Below are positions 1 to 7,823 of a DNA stretch of 64,000 nucleotides, piece by piece. Source of the DNA: Halegenticoccus tardaugens (GTDB taxonomy: Archaea; Halobacteriota; Halobacteria; Halobacteriales; Haloferacaceae). The stretch covers positions 1 through 64,000 of the forward strand of contig NZ_SDIC01000007.1 in the NCBI RefSeq assembly GCF_004116405.1. The letters run 5' to 3'. Numbering within the stretch: position 1 is the first letter of the stretch; every line of letters begins with the position of its first letter. The position numbers and the translations under genes were made by a program. Below the pieces are notes generated by a model. The model saw only the letters and a program-made list of their open reading frames with translations. It made no database searches and was not told where the DNA came from.

Positions 1-581
1 TGTTTGGTGCTCGGCATCTTCCGAAACCTCGGATTCGTCGTTATCGTACTTCCGGGTCGTGATGTGGAAGTAGAACTCGTCGGTCGCCTTGTCGTATTGT
101 AGTGTGCTCGCCCGGAACTCGTAGTCCCCGAGAGAACGTACCGCTCGTAGGGCGTCGGACTATCTGCCGGAAGTTCAAAGTTGCACTCGACGCGCCCGTT
201 GACGGTCGAGAGGGACACACGGTCGCGGTAAAACGTCGCGCTCCGCTTGTCGTAGACCATGCTCCATGAGGTAAATTTCGGCTGGCTCACCCGCTTGCCC
301 TGTTTCCACCGTTCGACGCACCCTTTCGTCGCTTGTACGGCACGTCGGATGGCCTCTTGAACGAGGTTCGCGGTGAGGTCGGTTTCCTATCGGAGTTCCT
401 TGTAGAGCGCGTCCCGTGCGGTCGTATTCGCCGTAACGCAGTTCGCGTAGGAGTCGTCGTCCCAACAGAACTCGGCGGCACGGTTCGCGCAGTGAAGGAA
501 CTGTCGAGCAGATTCGTGGAGGTCGGCGCGGTGCTCATCAGGAATGATGAGTTTGACCGGCGCGGTTCGACGCACCTCCAT
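1..581 (-). pseudogene. tnpB: Decayed IS1341-type tnpB transposon nuclease, N-terminal part
   Basis: The leftward frame begins MEVRRTAPVKLIIPDEHRAD at 581 and is a typical haloarchaeal TnpB N terminus (OrfB_IS605 family, RNA-guided nuclease of IS200/IS605-like elements). The frame hits an in-frame TAG at about 385, where homologues read through (KELR-stop-ETDLTANLVQEA). A one-base deletion near 133 then shifts the YVLS-DYEFRAS stretch. The C-terminal half, with the RuvC and zinc-ribbon parts, would lie left of the window. With a stop and a frameshift it cannot make a full protein. Family assignment is from recognisable sequence; the disruptions are read directly. Confidence 0.8.
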
Positions 582-589
582 ATTTCAGA

Positions 590-740
590 TTGCTCCCCGA
601 CGGTACTTATATGTTCGGGAGTCGGGTAGCTACCGTCGTGCGGTTGCGTCGTCCTTCGTCGGTTTCCTCTCCGACCTACTCGCTCGCTCCGCTCGCTCCG
701 TGAGGTCGGAGGCTCCACCTTGAATTATGCTGAGTAACAA
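590..740 (-). mobile_element. Left end of the tnpB element with promoter
   Basis: Upstream of the broken tnpB (reading leftward) lies a TATA-like ATATAAGTACC at about 603-613, some 28 bases before the start codon. Beyond it is an inverted repeat, CCGACCT (667-673) against AGGTCGG (699-705), enclosing repeated GCTCGC units. The outer part of this end (about 704-735) recurs almost unchanged at about 49262-49298, beside another tnpB relic. That marks it as a conserved transposon terminus rather than host sequence. Confidence 0.6.
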
Positions 741-943
741 CACTGCTTCGAGGTCATATCGGGGTGCTGCGAGCAGTGGCGACAGTACATTGGCGAATCC
801 GGCTTTAATCGTGGGGAACGCCACGCCATGACTAGGAAGAGGCAAGCGGCTGTGGGGCGCGACATGGTGAGATAGGCCTCTTCTAAGCAGATCGTTGCTG
901 GAACGCGAAGCGCCCAGGAGCCGATTCTGTACGGTTTGCCTGC

Positions 944-1387
944 TCAGGGCACGATCGCACCGAGTTGCTCCAAGAGCCCGTGCGTGTCGTCGAGTGCCCA
1001 GGCCTCGAGAAGTTGCCCCTCTTCAACCCTGAAAATGACGATGTCTGCGGTTTCGACTTCGCTTTCCGTCGGCGGAACACCCACGGCTTCCCCTTTGTGT
1101 GTCCCGGAAAATCGGTATCGGACAACGACCCTGTCCGCGGTCGCGATCACGTCCTCAATCTCGTTGTTGAGATCTGGAAATGCTTCGTACCACTCTGCCC
1201 GGCCACCCGCAGTTCGTCGACCGAGTAGGTGTCGTCCGTCTGGTGATGGAGGACGTAGTCGTCACTTACTACGTCGGTGTCGAACGGCTTGAGCTCGCCG
1301 TCATTCCACACGGCCGTGAAGTAGTCTCGGACGAATGCTCGTTCCGTACGGCGGTCGATAACGAAGGAGGGTACCGGTACTAGTACC
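944..1387 (-). pseudogene. Frameshifted SnoaL-like ester cyclase (NTF2 fold)
   Basis: Two leftward frames together spell a SnoaL-like polyketide cyclase or ester-cyclase protein. The upstream frame gives VRDYFTAVWNDGELKPFDTD followed by DDYVLHHQTDDTYSVDEL. The downstream frame gives AEWYEAFPDLNNEIEDVIAT and ends LLEQLGAIVP. The two join at a frameshift near 1200. No start codon is visible before the first motif, so the N terminus is also damaged. SnoaL-like proteins are small NTF2-fold enzymes or ligand binders, and the substrate cannot be told. It lies downstream of, and on the same strand as, the FAD oxidoreductase at 1420-2850. Confidence 0.6.
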
Positions 1388-1390
1388 GGT
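1373..1390. repeat. 18-bp perfect palindrome
   Basis: ACCGGTACTAGTACCGGT is its own reverse complement. It lies between the end of the FAD oxidoreductase gene (stop at 1420) and the SnoaL-like relic. Possible roles are a transcript-end hairpin or an operator; nothing in the sequence decides between them. Confidence 0.6.
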
Positions 1391-1419
1391 CTCGGCCTTC
1401 GTCGACTGATGGCGATCTA

Positions 1420-2850
1420 TCAGTCGGCTCTGGACCGTGGAGTAACACTCCCGGTCCCGCCGAATAGATTTTCCGGGTCGTATTTCGTCTTCAGGTTGAC
1501 CAACTGCTCGTAGTTGTTGCCCAAGCGTCGTTTCACGGGATCCTCATTCAGTCCCGGGAAGTTCCCGTAGCTCCCCGATGCAACGGTCAGTTCTCTCGTT
1601 TCGGCGATCCCGTCGCGGCCCCAGGCGACGTTCGCATCGTCGTCAGCGGGGTCTTCCCAGTTGGCCTCGAAGGTGAGCATGTACGGCTTGTCCCGGTGCC
1701 AGAACGCGGTCGCGTCTTGGGGGACCTCCTCGACCGCGTCGCCGAGGTGCCAGAGGTCGATCGTCGAGAGTGCAGAAGGTGCCGACTCGGTGTACCGAAC
1801 CATGATATCGACGATATCGTCGGTGACTTCGGTGAGGAAAATCGACTTCCAGTAGTACCTGAGTCCGTCAGGATAATCCTCATCAAGCATCGACTGGAGG
1901 TCAACGTACTCCATCGGGCTACTGAAGTCGGCGATGGGCGTCGCGCTCTCTCGTAGCGGGCGAAAGACCTCATCGGCGTCCTCGAGGTCTCCGCGGTAGG
2001 ATCCGAGCATGGCTAACGCGGGCTCACCCCAGGCGTCCTCGGGAAACCCCTCGAGGTCGGGTACGTGTGCAGTGAAGGCGAGCACGCCCGCCTCGCGTGG
2101 TGCATCGGCGCCCCACTCGAGGTACTGCTCCATAACTGTCGTTGTGTCGTCACCGTGGAACCACGCGAAGAACGCGTACACCTCGGGTCCCACGTCGTGG
2201 AGGTCGAACTCGAACGACGTGACGATCCCGAGCGTCCCGCCACCACCGCGGATCCCCCAGAACAAGTCCTCGTTCTTTTCGCTGCTCGCGGTGTAGACCT
2301 TCCCGTCAGCCGTCACGACGTCGACGCTGCGAAGGTTGTCCATCGCCAGTCCGTACTGTCGGCTCAGGTGTCCGTAGCCGCCGTTGAGCGTCAGTCCGGC
2401 AACGCCCGTCTCCGAGACCGCGCCAAGGGCCGTTGCGAGGCCGAAAAGTTGCGTTTCGCGGTCGACGTCGCCGAGCGTCGCGCCGCCTTCGACGCGAACT
2501 GTACGCCCCTCCCGATCGACGTGCACACCGTTCATCATCGAAAGATCGACGACAATACCACTCTCACAGACGGCCGTCCCGGCGACGTTGTGTCCTCCAC
2601 CTCGCACCGCGAGCGGGAGGTCCTGCTTATGGGCGAAGATTACCGACGCGACAACATCGGCGACGCCGGAACAACGAGCGATCATCGCCGGATACTTGTC
2701 GATCATGCCGTTCCAGACTGATCGGGCCTCGTCGTACTTCTCGTCCCCCGGGAGAACAATGTCGCCGCCGAATTCGGCTTCGAACGACTGAATTTCGTCC
2801 TGAATGTGGGCGATCGTCCCGTCTCCTAGTGATTTTCCTCCGTGTGCCAT
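1420..2850 (-). CDS. BBE-type FAD-binding oxidoreductase (paralogue 1)
   Basis: A 476-aa flavoprotein of the FAD_binding_4/berberine-bridge-enzyme family, which oxidises sugars, alcohols or alkaloid-like substrates with O2 or another acceptor. The PCMH FAD domain carries RGGGHNVAG, with His87 at the position that binds FAD covalently through the 8-alpha methyl. It continues with GVAGLTLNGGYG and RQYGLAMDNL. The C-terminal BBE segment ends NYEQLVNLKTKYDPENLF. The Cys that gives plant BBE its second FAD bond is absent. The last residues (GGTGSVTPRSRAD) depart from the NLFRxNxNI ending seen in the other two copies, which suggests a changed C terminus. No signal peptide is visible, so it is probably cytoplasmic. 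Substrate unknown. Confidence 0.88.
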   Translation of the reverse strand: MAHGGKSLGDGTIAHIQDEIQSFEAEFGGDIVLPGDEKYDEARSVWNGMIDKYPAMIARCSGVADVVASVIFAHKQDLPLAVRGGGHNVAGTAVCESGIVVDLSMMNGVHVDREGRTVRVEGGATLGDVDRETQLFGLATALGAVSETGVAGLTLNGGYGHLSRQYGLAMDNLRSVDVVTADGKVYTASSEKNEDLFWGIRGGGGTLGIVTSFEFDLHDVGPEVYAFFAWFHGDDTTTVMEQYLEWGADAPREAGVLAFTAHVPDLEGFPEDAWGEPALAMLGSYRGDLEDADEVFRPLRESATPIADFSSPMEYVDLQSMLDEDYPDGLRYYWKSIFLTEVTDDIVDIMVRYTESAPSALSTIDLWHLGDAVEEVPQDATAFWHRDKPYMLTFEANWEDPADDDANVAWGRDGIAETRELTVASGSYGNFPGLNEDPVKRRLGNNYEQLVNLKTKYDPENLFGGTGSVTPRSRAD

Positions 2851-3071
2851 AATCTGAATACGATTCCGACGACGATAAAGAAGTCATAGTGTTCACACGA
2901 CGGTCCGTCTTGCAGTTATGACTGGCGGATGACGCGCCGAAATACGGATGCCGGTTCTCGCTCCTCGGTCGGGAGGATCGAGTCTCGAATGTCTCTCGAA
3001 AACAGCCATATCATAATTATTGATTGTGGGCGACTATATGCCCAGGTGGGGCGTATAAGTCTCGAGAGACA

Positions 3072-4469
3072 ATGCCAGAAACTACCACTCCCGTAGACGA
3101 CGGTGTAATAGACGGATTCGGCGAGGAACTTCACGGCGAATTGCTCCGTCCTGGAGATCCGAATTACGACGAAGCCAGATCAATATGGAACGGCATGATC
3201 AACAGGTCACCGGCGCTCATCGTTCGCTCGAGGGGAGTGTCTGACGTGATCGCCACGGTAACCTTCGCCCGCGAACGGGGCATGCTGCTCGCGATCCGCG
3301 GTGGCGGACACAATATCGCCGGCAACGCAGTGTGCGACGACGGGTTGATGCTCGACCTCTCAGAGATGCGCTCGATTCGCGTCGATCCGGATCGCGAGAC
3401 CGCTCGGGTTGAACCGGGCGCTACCCTCGCCGATCTCGACCACGAGACGCAGGCGTTCGGACTGGCGACTCCGCTCGGAATCAACTCGACGACTGGCGTC
3501 GCGGGGCTCACGCTCGGCGGTGGGTTTGGGTGGCTCACTCGTCGGTACGGAATGACCGTGGATAACCTGCGCTCCGTCGATATCGTCACGGCGGACGGCA
3601 AGCTGCGTCATGCGAGCGACGACGAGCATCCGGATCTCTTCTGGGGAATCCGCGGCGGTGGTGGGAATTTCGGCGTCATCACGTCGTTCGAGTTCGATCT
3701 CCACGAGGTCGGCCCAGAGGTTCTTGCCGGACCGATCGTGTACAACGGTGAGGACGCACCAGCGGTTCTGCGACATGTACGAGACTTCAACGAGGACGCG
3801 CCGGACGAGTCGACCGTCTGGGCCATCCTCCGCAAGGCACCACCGCTCCCGTTCCTTCCCGAACCCGTCCACGGTATCGGGGTCGTCATCGTAGTCGCGT
3901 TCTACGCGGGAGAGATGGAGACGGGCGAAGAGGTACTGGCCCCGATTCGTTCATTTGGCGACCCAATCGCCGACGCCGTCGGCCCGGTCCCTTACGCCGC
4001 CTTCCAGCAATCGTTCGATCCCTTGCTCACTGACGGAGCCAGGAATTACTGGAAATCGCACAATTTCAGTACGCTTTCGGACGACGCCATCGACACCGCA
4101 GTCGAGTATGCAGCAACACTTCCGTCTCCACTGTCCGAGATCTTCTTCGGTCAGGTGGGCGGCGCGATGGCGCGCGTACCGACGGATGCGATGGCCTACC
4201 CCCACCGCGACGCGGCATACGCGATGAATGTCCACACGCGCTGGGAGGACCCTGCGATGGATGATGAGTGTATCGCCTGGTCCCGAGAGTTCTTCGACGC
4301 CATGGCCCCGTACGCGACCGGCGGCGTCTACGTGAACTTCATTAGTGAACGGGAGGGAGAGGAGAACCTCGCCTACGGTGAGAACTACGAGCGTCTGGTC
4401 GAACTCAAAACCGAGTACGATCCGACAAACCTGTTCCGAATGAACCAGAACCTCGAGCCAGTGGCGTAA
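3072..4469 (+). CDS. BBE-type FAD-binding oxidoreductase (paralogue 2)
   Basis: A 465-aa member of the same flavoenzyme family as 1420-2850 and divergent from it. I start it at the ATG giving MPETTTPVDDGV; the ATG 48 bases upstream adds a Cys- and Trp-containing leader not typical of the family. RGGGHNIAG places the FAD-linking His at residue 80. GVAGLTLGGGFGWLTRRYG and VDNLRSVDIVTADG follow, and the BBE tail ends NLFRMNQNLEPVA, the canonical form. The gap to paralogue 1 (2851-3071) must hold both promoters. Function beyond flavin-dependent oxidation is not deducible. Confidence 0.88.
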   Translation: MPETTTPVDDGVIDGFGEELHGELLRPGDPNYDEARSIWNGMINRSPALIVRSRGVSDVIATVTFARERGMLLAIRGGGHNIAGNAVCDDGLMLDLSEMRSIRVDPDRETARVEPGATLADLDHETQAFGLATPLGINSTTGVAGLTLGGGFGWLTRRYGMTVDNLRSVDIVTADGKLRHASDDEHPDLFWGIRGGGGNFGVITSFEFDLHEVGPEVLAGPIVYNGEDAPAVLRHVRDFNEDAPDESTVWAILRKAPPLPFLPEPVHGIGVVIVVAFYAGEMETGEEVLAPIRSFGDPIADAVGPVPYAAFQQSFDPLLTDGARNYWKSHNFSTLSDDAIDTAVEYAATLPSPLSEIFFGQVGGAMARVPTDAMAYPHRDAAYAMNVHTRWEDPAMDDECIAWSREFFDAMAPYATGGVYVNFISEREGEENLAYGENYERLVELKTEYDPTNLFRMNQNLEPVA

Positions 4470-4505
4470 CTTTCTCCCTTCGTGAGTTTTCGTCCTTCTG
4501 TGACC

Positions 4506-4595
4506 TTCTACCAAATCACCGACAAGGGCCGCAATGCCCTGAGAAAGCGCCGTGAGTGGGAAGATCAGTACCTCCAGGAGACCGCACTCGCCTAA
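4506..4595 (+). pseudogene. C-terminal fragment of a PadR-like regulator
   Basis: The frame FYQITDKGRNALRKRREW then EDQYLQETALA-stop matches the last 29 residues of the intact PadR-like protein at 35339-35632. No DNA-binding part remains; it begins 36 bases after the FAD oxidoreductase stop. As at 16705 and 38138, it faces a small winged-helix gene on the other strand, so it is one of three copies of the same two-gene module. Confidence 0.7.
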
Positions 4596-4662
4596 CCTCA
4601 AAAATCACGCTGGTAGTCCCTCTGTCAGAGTGAAGACTGAGCCCTCACAAGCATATCCTTAG

Positions 4663-4697
4663 TTGACATCCTCCCCGCCCTACAGGGCGAGGCTTTG
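4663..4697 (-). mobile_element. Solo IS200/IS605-type right end
   Basis: Read leftward, this is a hairpin (GCCTCGCCC against GGGCGGG) followed by GGATGTCAA. This is the type I terminus that also closes the tnpB elements at 16571 and 29306; IS608-type Y1 transposases cleave after a TCAA at this end. No transposase is attached. The end lies where the neighbouring small gene should stop, and it changes that gene's C terminus. Confidence 0.6.
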
Positions 4698-4919
4698 CGC
4701 CTGTTTCCACGTAATCCGGACCTGGTCGCCGACGTAATAGATGTACCCGCGGCTGTGCAGAATAGTCAACAGCGCCTCTGCAGGCTCCTCGCTACACTCG
4801 GACGCAACCACTGAAAGAACTTGCTCCCGAGACAACTCACCTCCTGCAGTCTCGACCGGCGACCGAAGCACTTCAAGCGCCTCTTTGGCCCGCGGCGGGA
4901 GTGATGTTTGAGGGTTCAT
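4680..4919 (-). CDS. Small winged-helix-like protein, copy A (altered C terminus)
   Basis: A 79-aa protein starting MNPQTSLPPRAKEALEVLRS, a close paralogue of 17123-17338 and 38310-38522. The shared core is LPPRAKEALxVLRSPVExAGG, then a helix-rich middle, then SRGYIYYVxDQxRIT, a probable small winged helix. The sister copies stop after RIT. Here translation runs on as WKQAQSLAL, because an IS200/IS605-type end has replaced the original stop. It faces the PadR fragment at 4506-4595. Function unknown; a DNA-binding or partner-protein role with PadR is inference from the conserved pairing. Confidence 0.6.
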   Translation of the reverse strand: MNPQTSLPPRAKEALEVLRSPVETAGGELSREQVLSVVASECSEEPAEALLTILHSRGYIYYVGDQVRITWKQAQSLAL

Positions 4920-4940
4920 CTATCGGTAGTTACAGAGGAG

Positions 4941-4980
4941 TGGTAATAAGCCTCAGTCAGACACGGCTCTCAGACCGTGT
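4941..4980 (-). promoter_or_regulatory. Promoter with inverted repeat upstream of small winged-helix gene A
   Basis: Reading leftward, CTTATTA (4944-4950) lies about 28 bases before the start codon at 4919, the spacing of a haloarchaeal TATA box. Just upstream is ACACGG (4961-4966), an 8-base spacer, then CCGTGT (4975-4980). The same TATA, repeat and spacer length occur before copy C at 38522, so the element is conserved and a likely operator. Confidence 0.55.
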
Positions 4981-5067
4981 TTTTGAGGCGACCAGACGCA
5001 CTGAATCCAAGACTATCCCCTTCTCGTCGAGAGAAAGCGGTTTGCCTGCAGTGCGACTACTGAGCGT

Positions 5068-5199
5068 ATGCTGGTCCCGTGGATGGACTGGACGCACATG
5101 ACGAAGATTGACCCCGACAAATCACTTCTTGACGGCACCACCTACGCAGCGCTCGCCGACACGGGCACAGCTGCACACAACCTCGGAGGATGGATTTGA
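5068..5199 (+). pseudogene. N-terminal fragment resembling geranylgeranylglyceryl phosphate synthase
   Basis: A 43-codon frame reads MLVPWMDWTHMTKIDPDKSL, then LDGTTYAALADTGTAAHNLGG, then stops. The W-H-KIDPDKxLxDG...TGTxA...GG pattern is that of the N terminus of archaeal GGGP synthase, the enzyme joining the first isoprenoid chain to glycerol-1-phosphate in membrane lipid synthesis. The real enzyme is over 200 aa, so this is a remnant or a degenerate copy. It lies between the small winged-helix gene and the PAS regulator. Confidence 0.45.
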
Positions 5200-5357
5200 T
5201 GCGTACCTTTCATTCACACATCGGAACTAGAATATATTAGCCTAGTTTGACAACTATGCTGCAGAGAAAGGGATTTCGCGTACGAAAGTTGCCTCATACG
5301 GCAACAATACGCTCATTTCAACGGACTTTTTGCGCCTGCCCTTCATATTCATGGGAG

Positions 5358-7751
5358 ATGACTGAGCGGAACGGGTCTTCCGCCGAAGAAGACCAGACAC
5401 TCGAGACCATCTTTGCTAACTCACCTCTCGATTTCGGCGACACAGATTTCTGTCAAACACTGGTGGCGAACACGTCCGAAGGGCTTCTCACGATCGACGA
5501 AGACAGCACGATTGTCTTCGCGAACCCCGCGCTCGAACGTATTCTGGGGTACCGTCCGGACGACCTGGTCAGTCGGTCCTTGTTGGTGCTCATCCCGGAC
5601 CGACTCGTCCAAGATCACGTTCAAGCATTCCAGCGATATCTCGAAACTGGCGACCCACAGATCGACTGGGACGGCATCGACCTGCCAGCACAACACGAGG
5701 AGGGCCACGAGGTTCTCGTTTCGATCAGCTTCCGTGAACACACTCACGACGGCCAGCAACTCTTTACGGGTGTAATCCGGGATGTCAGTGACCGGAAACA
5801 GCGGCAAGTTGAACTCGAGCGCTACGAAGATATTGTCACGCACCTCCCAGATGGAATTTGCCGAACCGAGTCCGATCCCGATGGAGCCTTCCTCGAAGCG
5901 AATCCGGCCTTGCGGGACATGCTCGATGTGGAGTCGAACGACGCACTCCTTCAGATGGGCCCCGCCGATTTCTACGCCGATCCGGATGACCGACAGTCGT
6001 TGTGCGAACAAATCCGTGAGGAGGGGATCCTCTTGGACGAGAAACTGAAGTTACGAACCGCGACGGGTGAGTCGATCTGGACATCGATCACCGCGATCGA
6101 GCGCGAAGAGCGTGGAGAGACCTATATCGATGGCGTCGTCAGGAACATCACGGAGCGGAAAGACCGCGAGCGCGACTTTCGTGAGCAACGGCGAAGTATC
6201 GAGACTATCCTCTCGCATATCCCGGGAATACTCTTCACATTCGACAAGGACGGCATCTTCACCCGATCGGAGGGACAGGCATTTCGGAACATCGGACTTG
6301 ATCCTGGGGAAGCCGTCGGCCAATCGTTCTTCGACCTGTACGCTGATCACCGCACGCTTCTCGATCTCTGTCGACGAGCGCTTGACGGGGAACGGGTGAG
6401 CAGTACCGTAGATGTTGCTGGACGGGTGCTCGAAGGAACGTGTCAGCCAGTGTTCGACGAAGGGGGCGACGTCACGCAGGTCGTGGGATTCGCCTACGAC
6501 GTCACCGAGCGCAAGGAGCGCGAACATGCGCTCGAAACCCAGCGAACCGCGCTCGAACGCGTCCAGCAGATCATCAATAGCCTCCGGCCACTCAACCGGA
6601 TGCTCGCGAGGGTCTCGACCCGAGACGAGATTGAACAGGTCGTCTGCGAACAGCTCGCGACCTCCGATGCCTACCGCTTCGCGTGGTACGGCGACTACGC
6701 TCCCGAAGGCGATCGAGTCACCCCAAAGGAGTGGGCCGGGGTCGAAGACGAGTATCTCGACGACTCCGAGGTGAGGACCGATGGGAGCGACACTGACTTG
6801 GGGCCGGTCGGCCGGGCCGTCCGCTCTTGCGACGTCCAAGCAGCCCGGAACATCCCCACTGATTCGTCATTCGAACCACGGCATGACGAGGCGCTAGACG
6901 GCGGGTATCAATCCGCGGCTGCCATTCCCGTCGTCTTCGGGGGAACCATCTATGGCGTGATCGTGGTCTACTCGGAGCGACCGAACGCGTTCGACGATTA
7001 CGAACAGGGGCTGCTCCGCGAACTCGGGGAACGCATTGGTCACGCGATTCACGCAGCGGAGAACAAACGACTCCTCCACACGGATACCGTCGTCGAACTG
7101 GAGTTCCGGACGACAGGTGCAGAATCGGTCTTCGTTCGACTGACCGAGGAACTCAACTGTCGGCTGGAACTCGAAACCGTCGTCCCTGCCTCGGAGAACG
7201 CGTTCCTCTGTTATGCGGCCATCAAAGGAGCAGCTCCGGCCACGGTTATTGAATCGCTCTCCGACTCACCAGTGATCGATCACGCACGTGTCATCGACGC
7301 AACGGAGTCCACCGGAATGATCGAATACCGGATTAGCGAATCTCCGATGACAAAACTACTCGATTACGGAGCGTCCGTGACGTCCAAAATCGTCGAGAAC
7401 GGTGAAGAGACGATCGTCGGGGAAGTCGCTCCGGATGTGGATACCCATACGATCATCACCGGGATCCAGGCGGAATATTCGAACACGACCTTCGTCGCCA
7501 AACGGTCGGTCGACCGACCTGTCCAGCCGATCACTGTCCCACGTAATGGGCTTGAGGACGTGTTAACTGCTCGGCAGCGCGAGGTACTGGAACTCGCCTA
7601 TCATGCCGGGTTTTTCGAGTCACCACGCCACTCGACAGGCGACGACCTCGCCGACGCACTCGGTATTACCTCCCCAACATTCTACCTCCATGTTCGAAAA
7701 GCGACCCAGAAGCTTCTGGAACGAATCGACGAGATAGGCCTGTTCAAATAG
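5358..7751 (+). CDS. PAS-PAS-PAS-GAF-HTH10 (Bat-like) sensor-regulator
   Basis: About 797 aa from the ATG giving MTERNGSSAEEDQTLETIF. Upstream in-frame starts at 5247/5256 add a basic leader and follow too closely on the TATA-like AATATATTAG at 5231. Three PAS domains end in DVSDRK, NITERK and DVTERK motifs (about residues 30-140, 150-265, 275-385). A GAF domain follows (about 410-580). Then come the bacterio-opsin-activator core and a C-terminal HTH-10 with LTARQREVLELAYHAGFFES. There is no kinase domain. This family are cytoplasmic one-component regulators sensing redox, light or small ligands. It lies between FAD oxidoreductases, so it may control them, but that is inference. Confidence 0.85.
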   Translation: MTERNGSSAEEDQTLETIFANSPLDFGDTDFCQTLVANTSEGLLTIDEDSTIVFANPALERILGYRPDDLVSRSLLVLIPDRLVQDHVQAFQRYLETGDPQIDWDGIDLPAQHEEGHEVLVSISFREHTHDGQQLFTGVIRDVSDRKQRQVELERYEDIVTHLPDGICRTESDPDGAFLEANPALRDMLDVESNDALLQMGPADFYADPDDRQSLCEQIREEGILLDEKLKLRTATGESIWTSITAIEREERGETYIDGVVRNITERKDRERDFREQRRSIETILSHIPGILFTFDKDGIFTRSEGQAFRNIGLDPGEAVGQSFFDLYADHRTLLDLCRRALDGERVSSTVDVAGRVLEGTCQPVFDEGGDVTQVVGFAYDVTERKEREHALETQRTALERVQQIINSLRPLNRMLARVSTRDEIEQVVCEQLATSDAYRFAWYGDYAPEGDRVTPKEWAGVEDEYLDDSEVRTDGSDTDLGPVGRAVRSCDVQAARNIPTDSSFEPRHDEALDGGYQSAAAIPVVFGGTIYGVIVVYSERPNAFDDYEQGLLRELGERIGHAIHAAENKRLLHTDTVVELEFRTTGAESVFVRLTEELNCRLELETVVPASENAFLCYAAIKGAAPATVIESLSDSPVIDHARVIDATESTGMIEYRISESPMTKLLDYGASVTSKIVENGEETIVGEVAPDVDTHTIITGIQAEYSNTTFVAKRSVDRPVQPITVPRNGLEDVLTARQREVLELAYHAGFFESPRHSTGDDLADALGITSPTFYLHVRKATQKLLERIDEIGLFK

Positions 7752-7823
7752 ACATGACGGGAATCCCTCGTTCCCGACTTTCTGACCCTCTTTCATGCGA
7801 TATCAGTACTCCTCAACGGCGAT

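Noticed and set aside
630-845. 71-codon leftward ORF
   Set aside because: About half of it is the conserved transposon terminus seen again at about 49262-49298. The rest matches no family that I recognise.
2065-2721. 218-codon ORF opposite the first FAD oxidoreductase
   Set aside because: Antisense shadow of a gene with intact FAD-binding motifs.
3164-4601. Leftward ORFs opposite the second FAD oxidoreductase
   Set aside because: Composition and position are those of codon-bias shadows.
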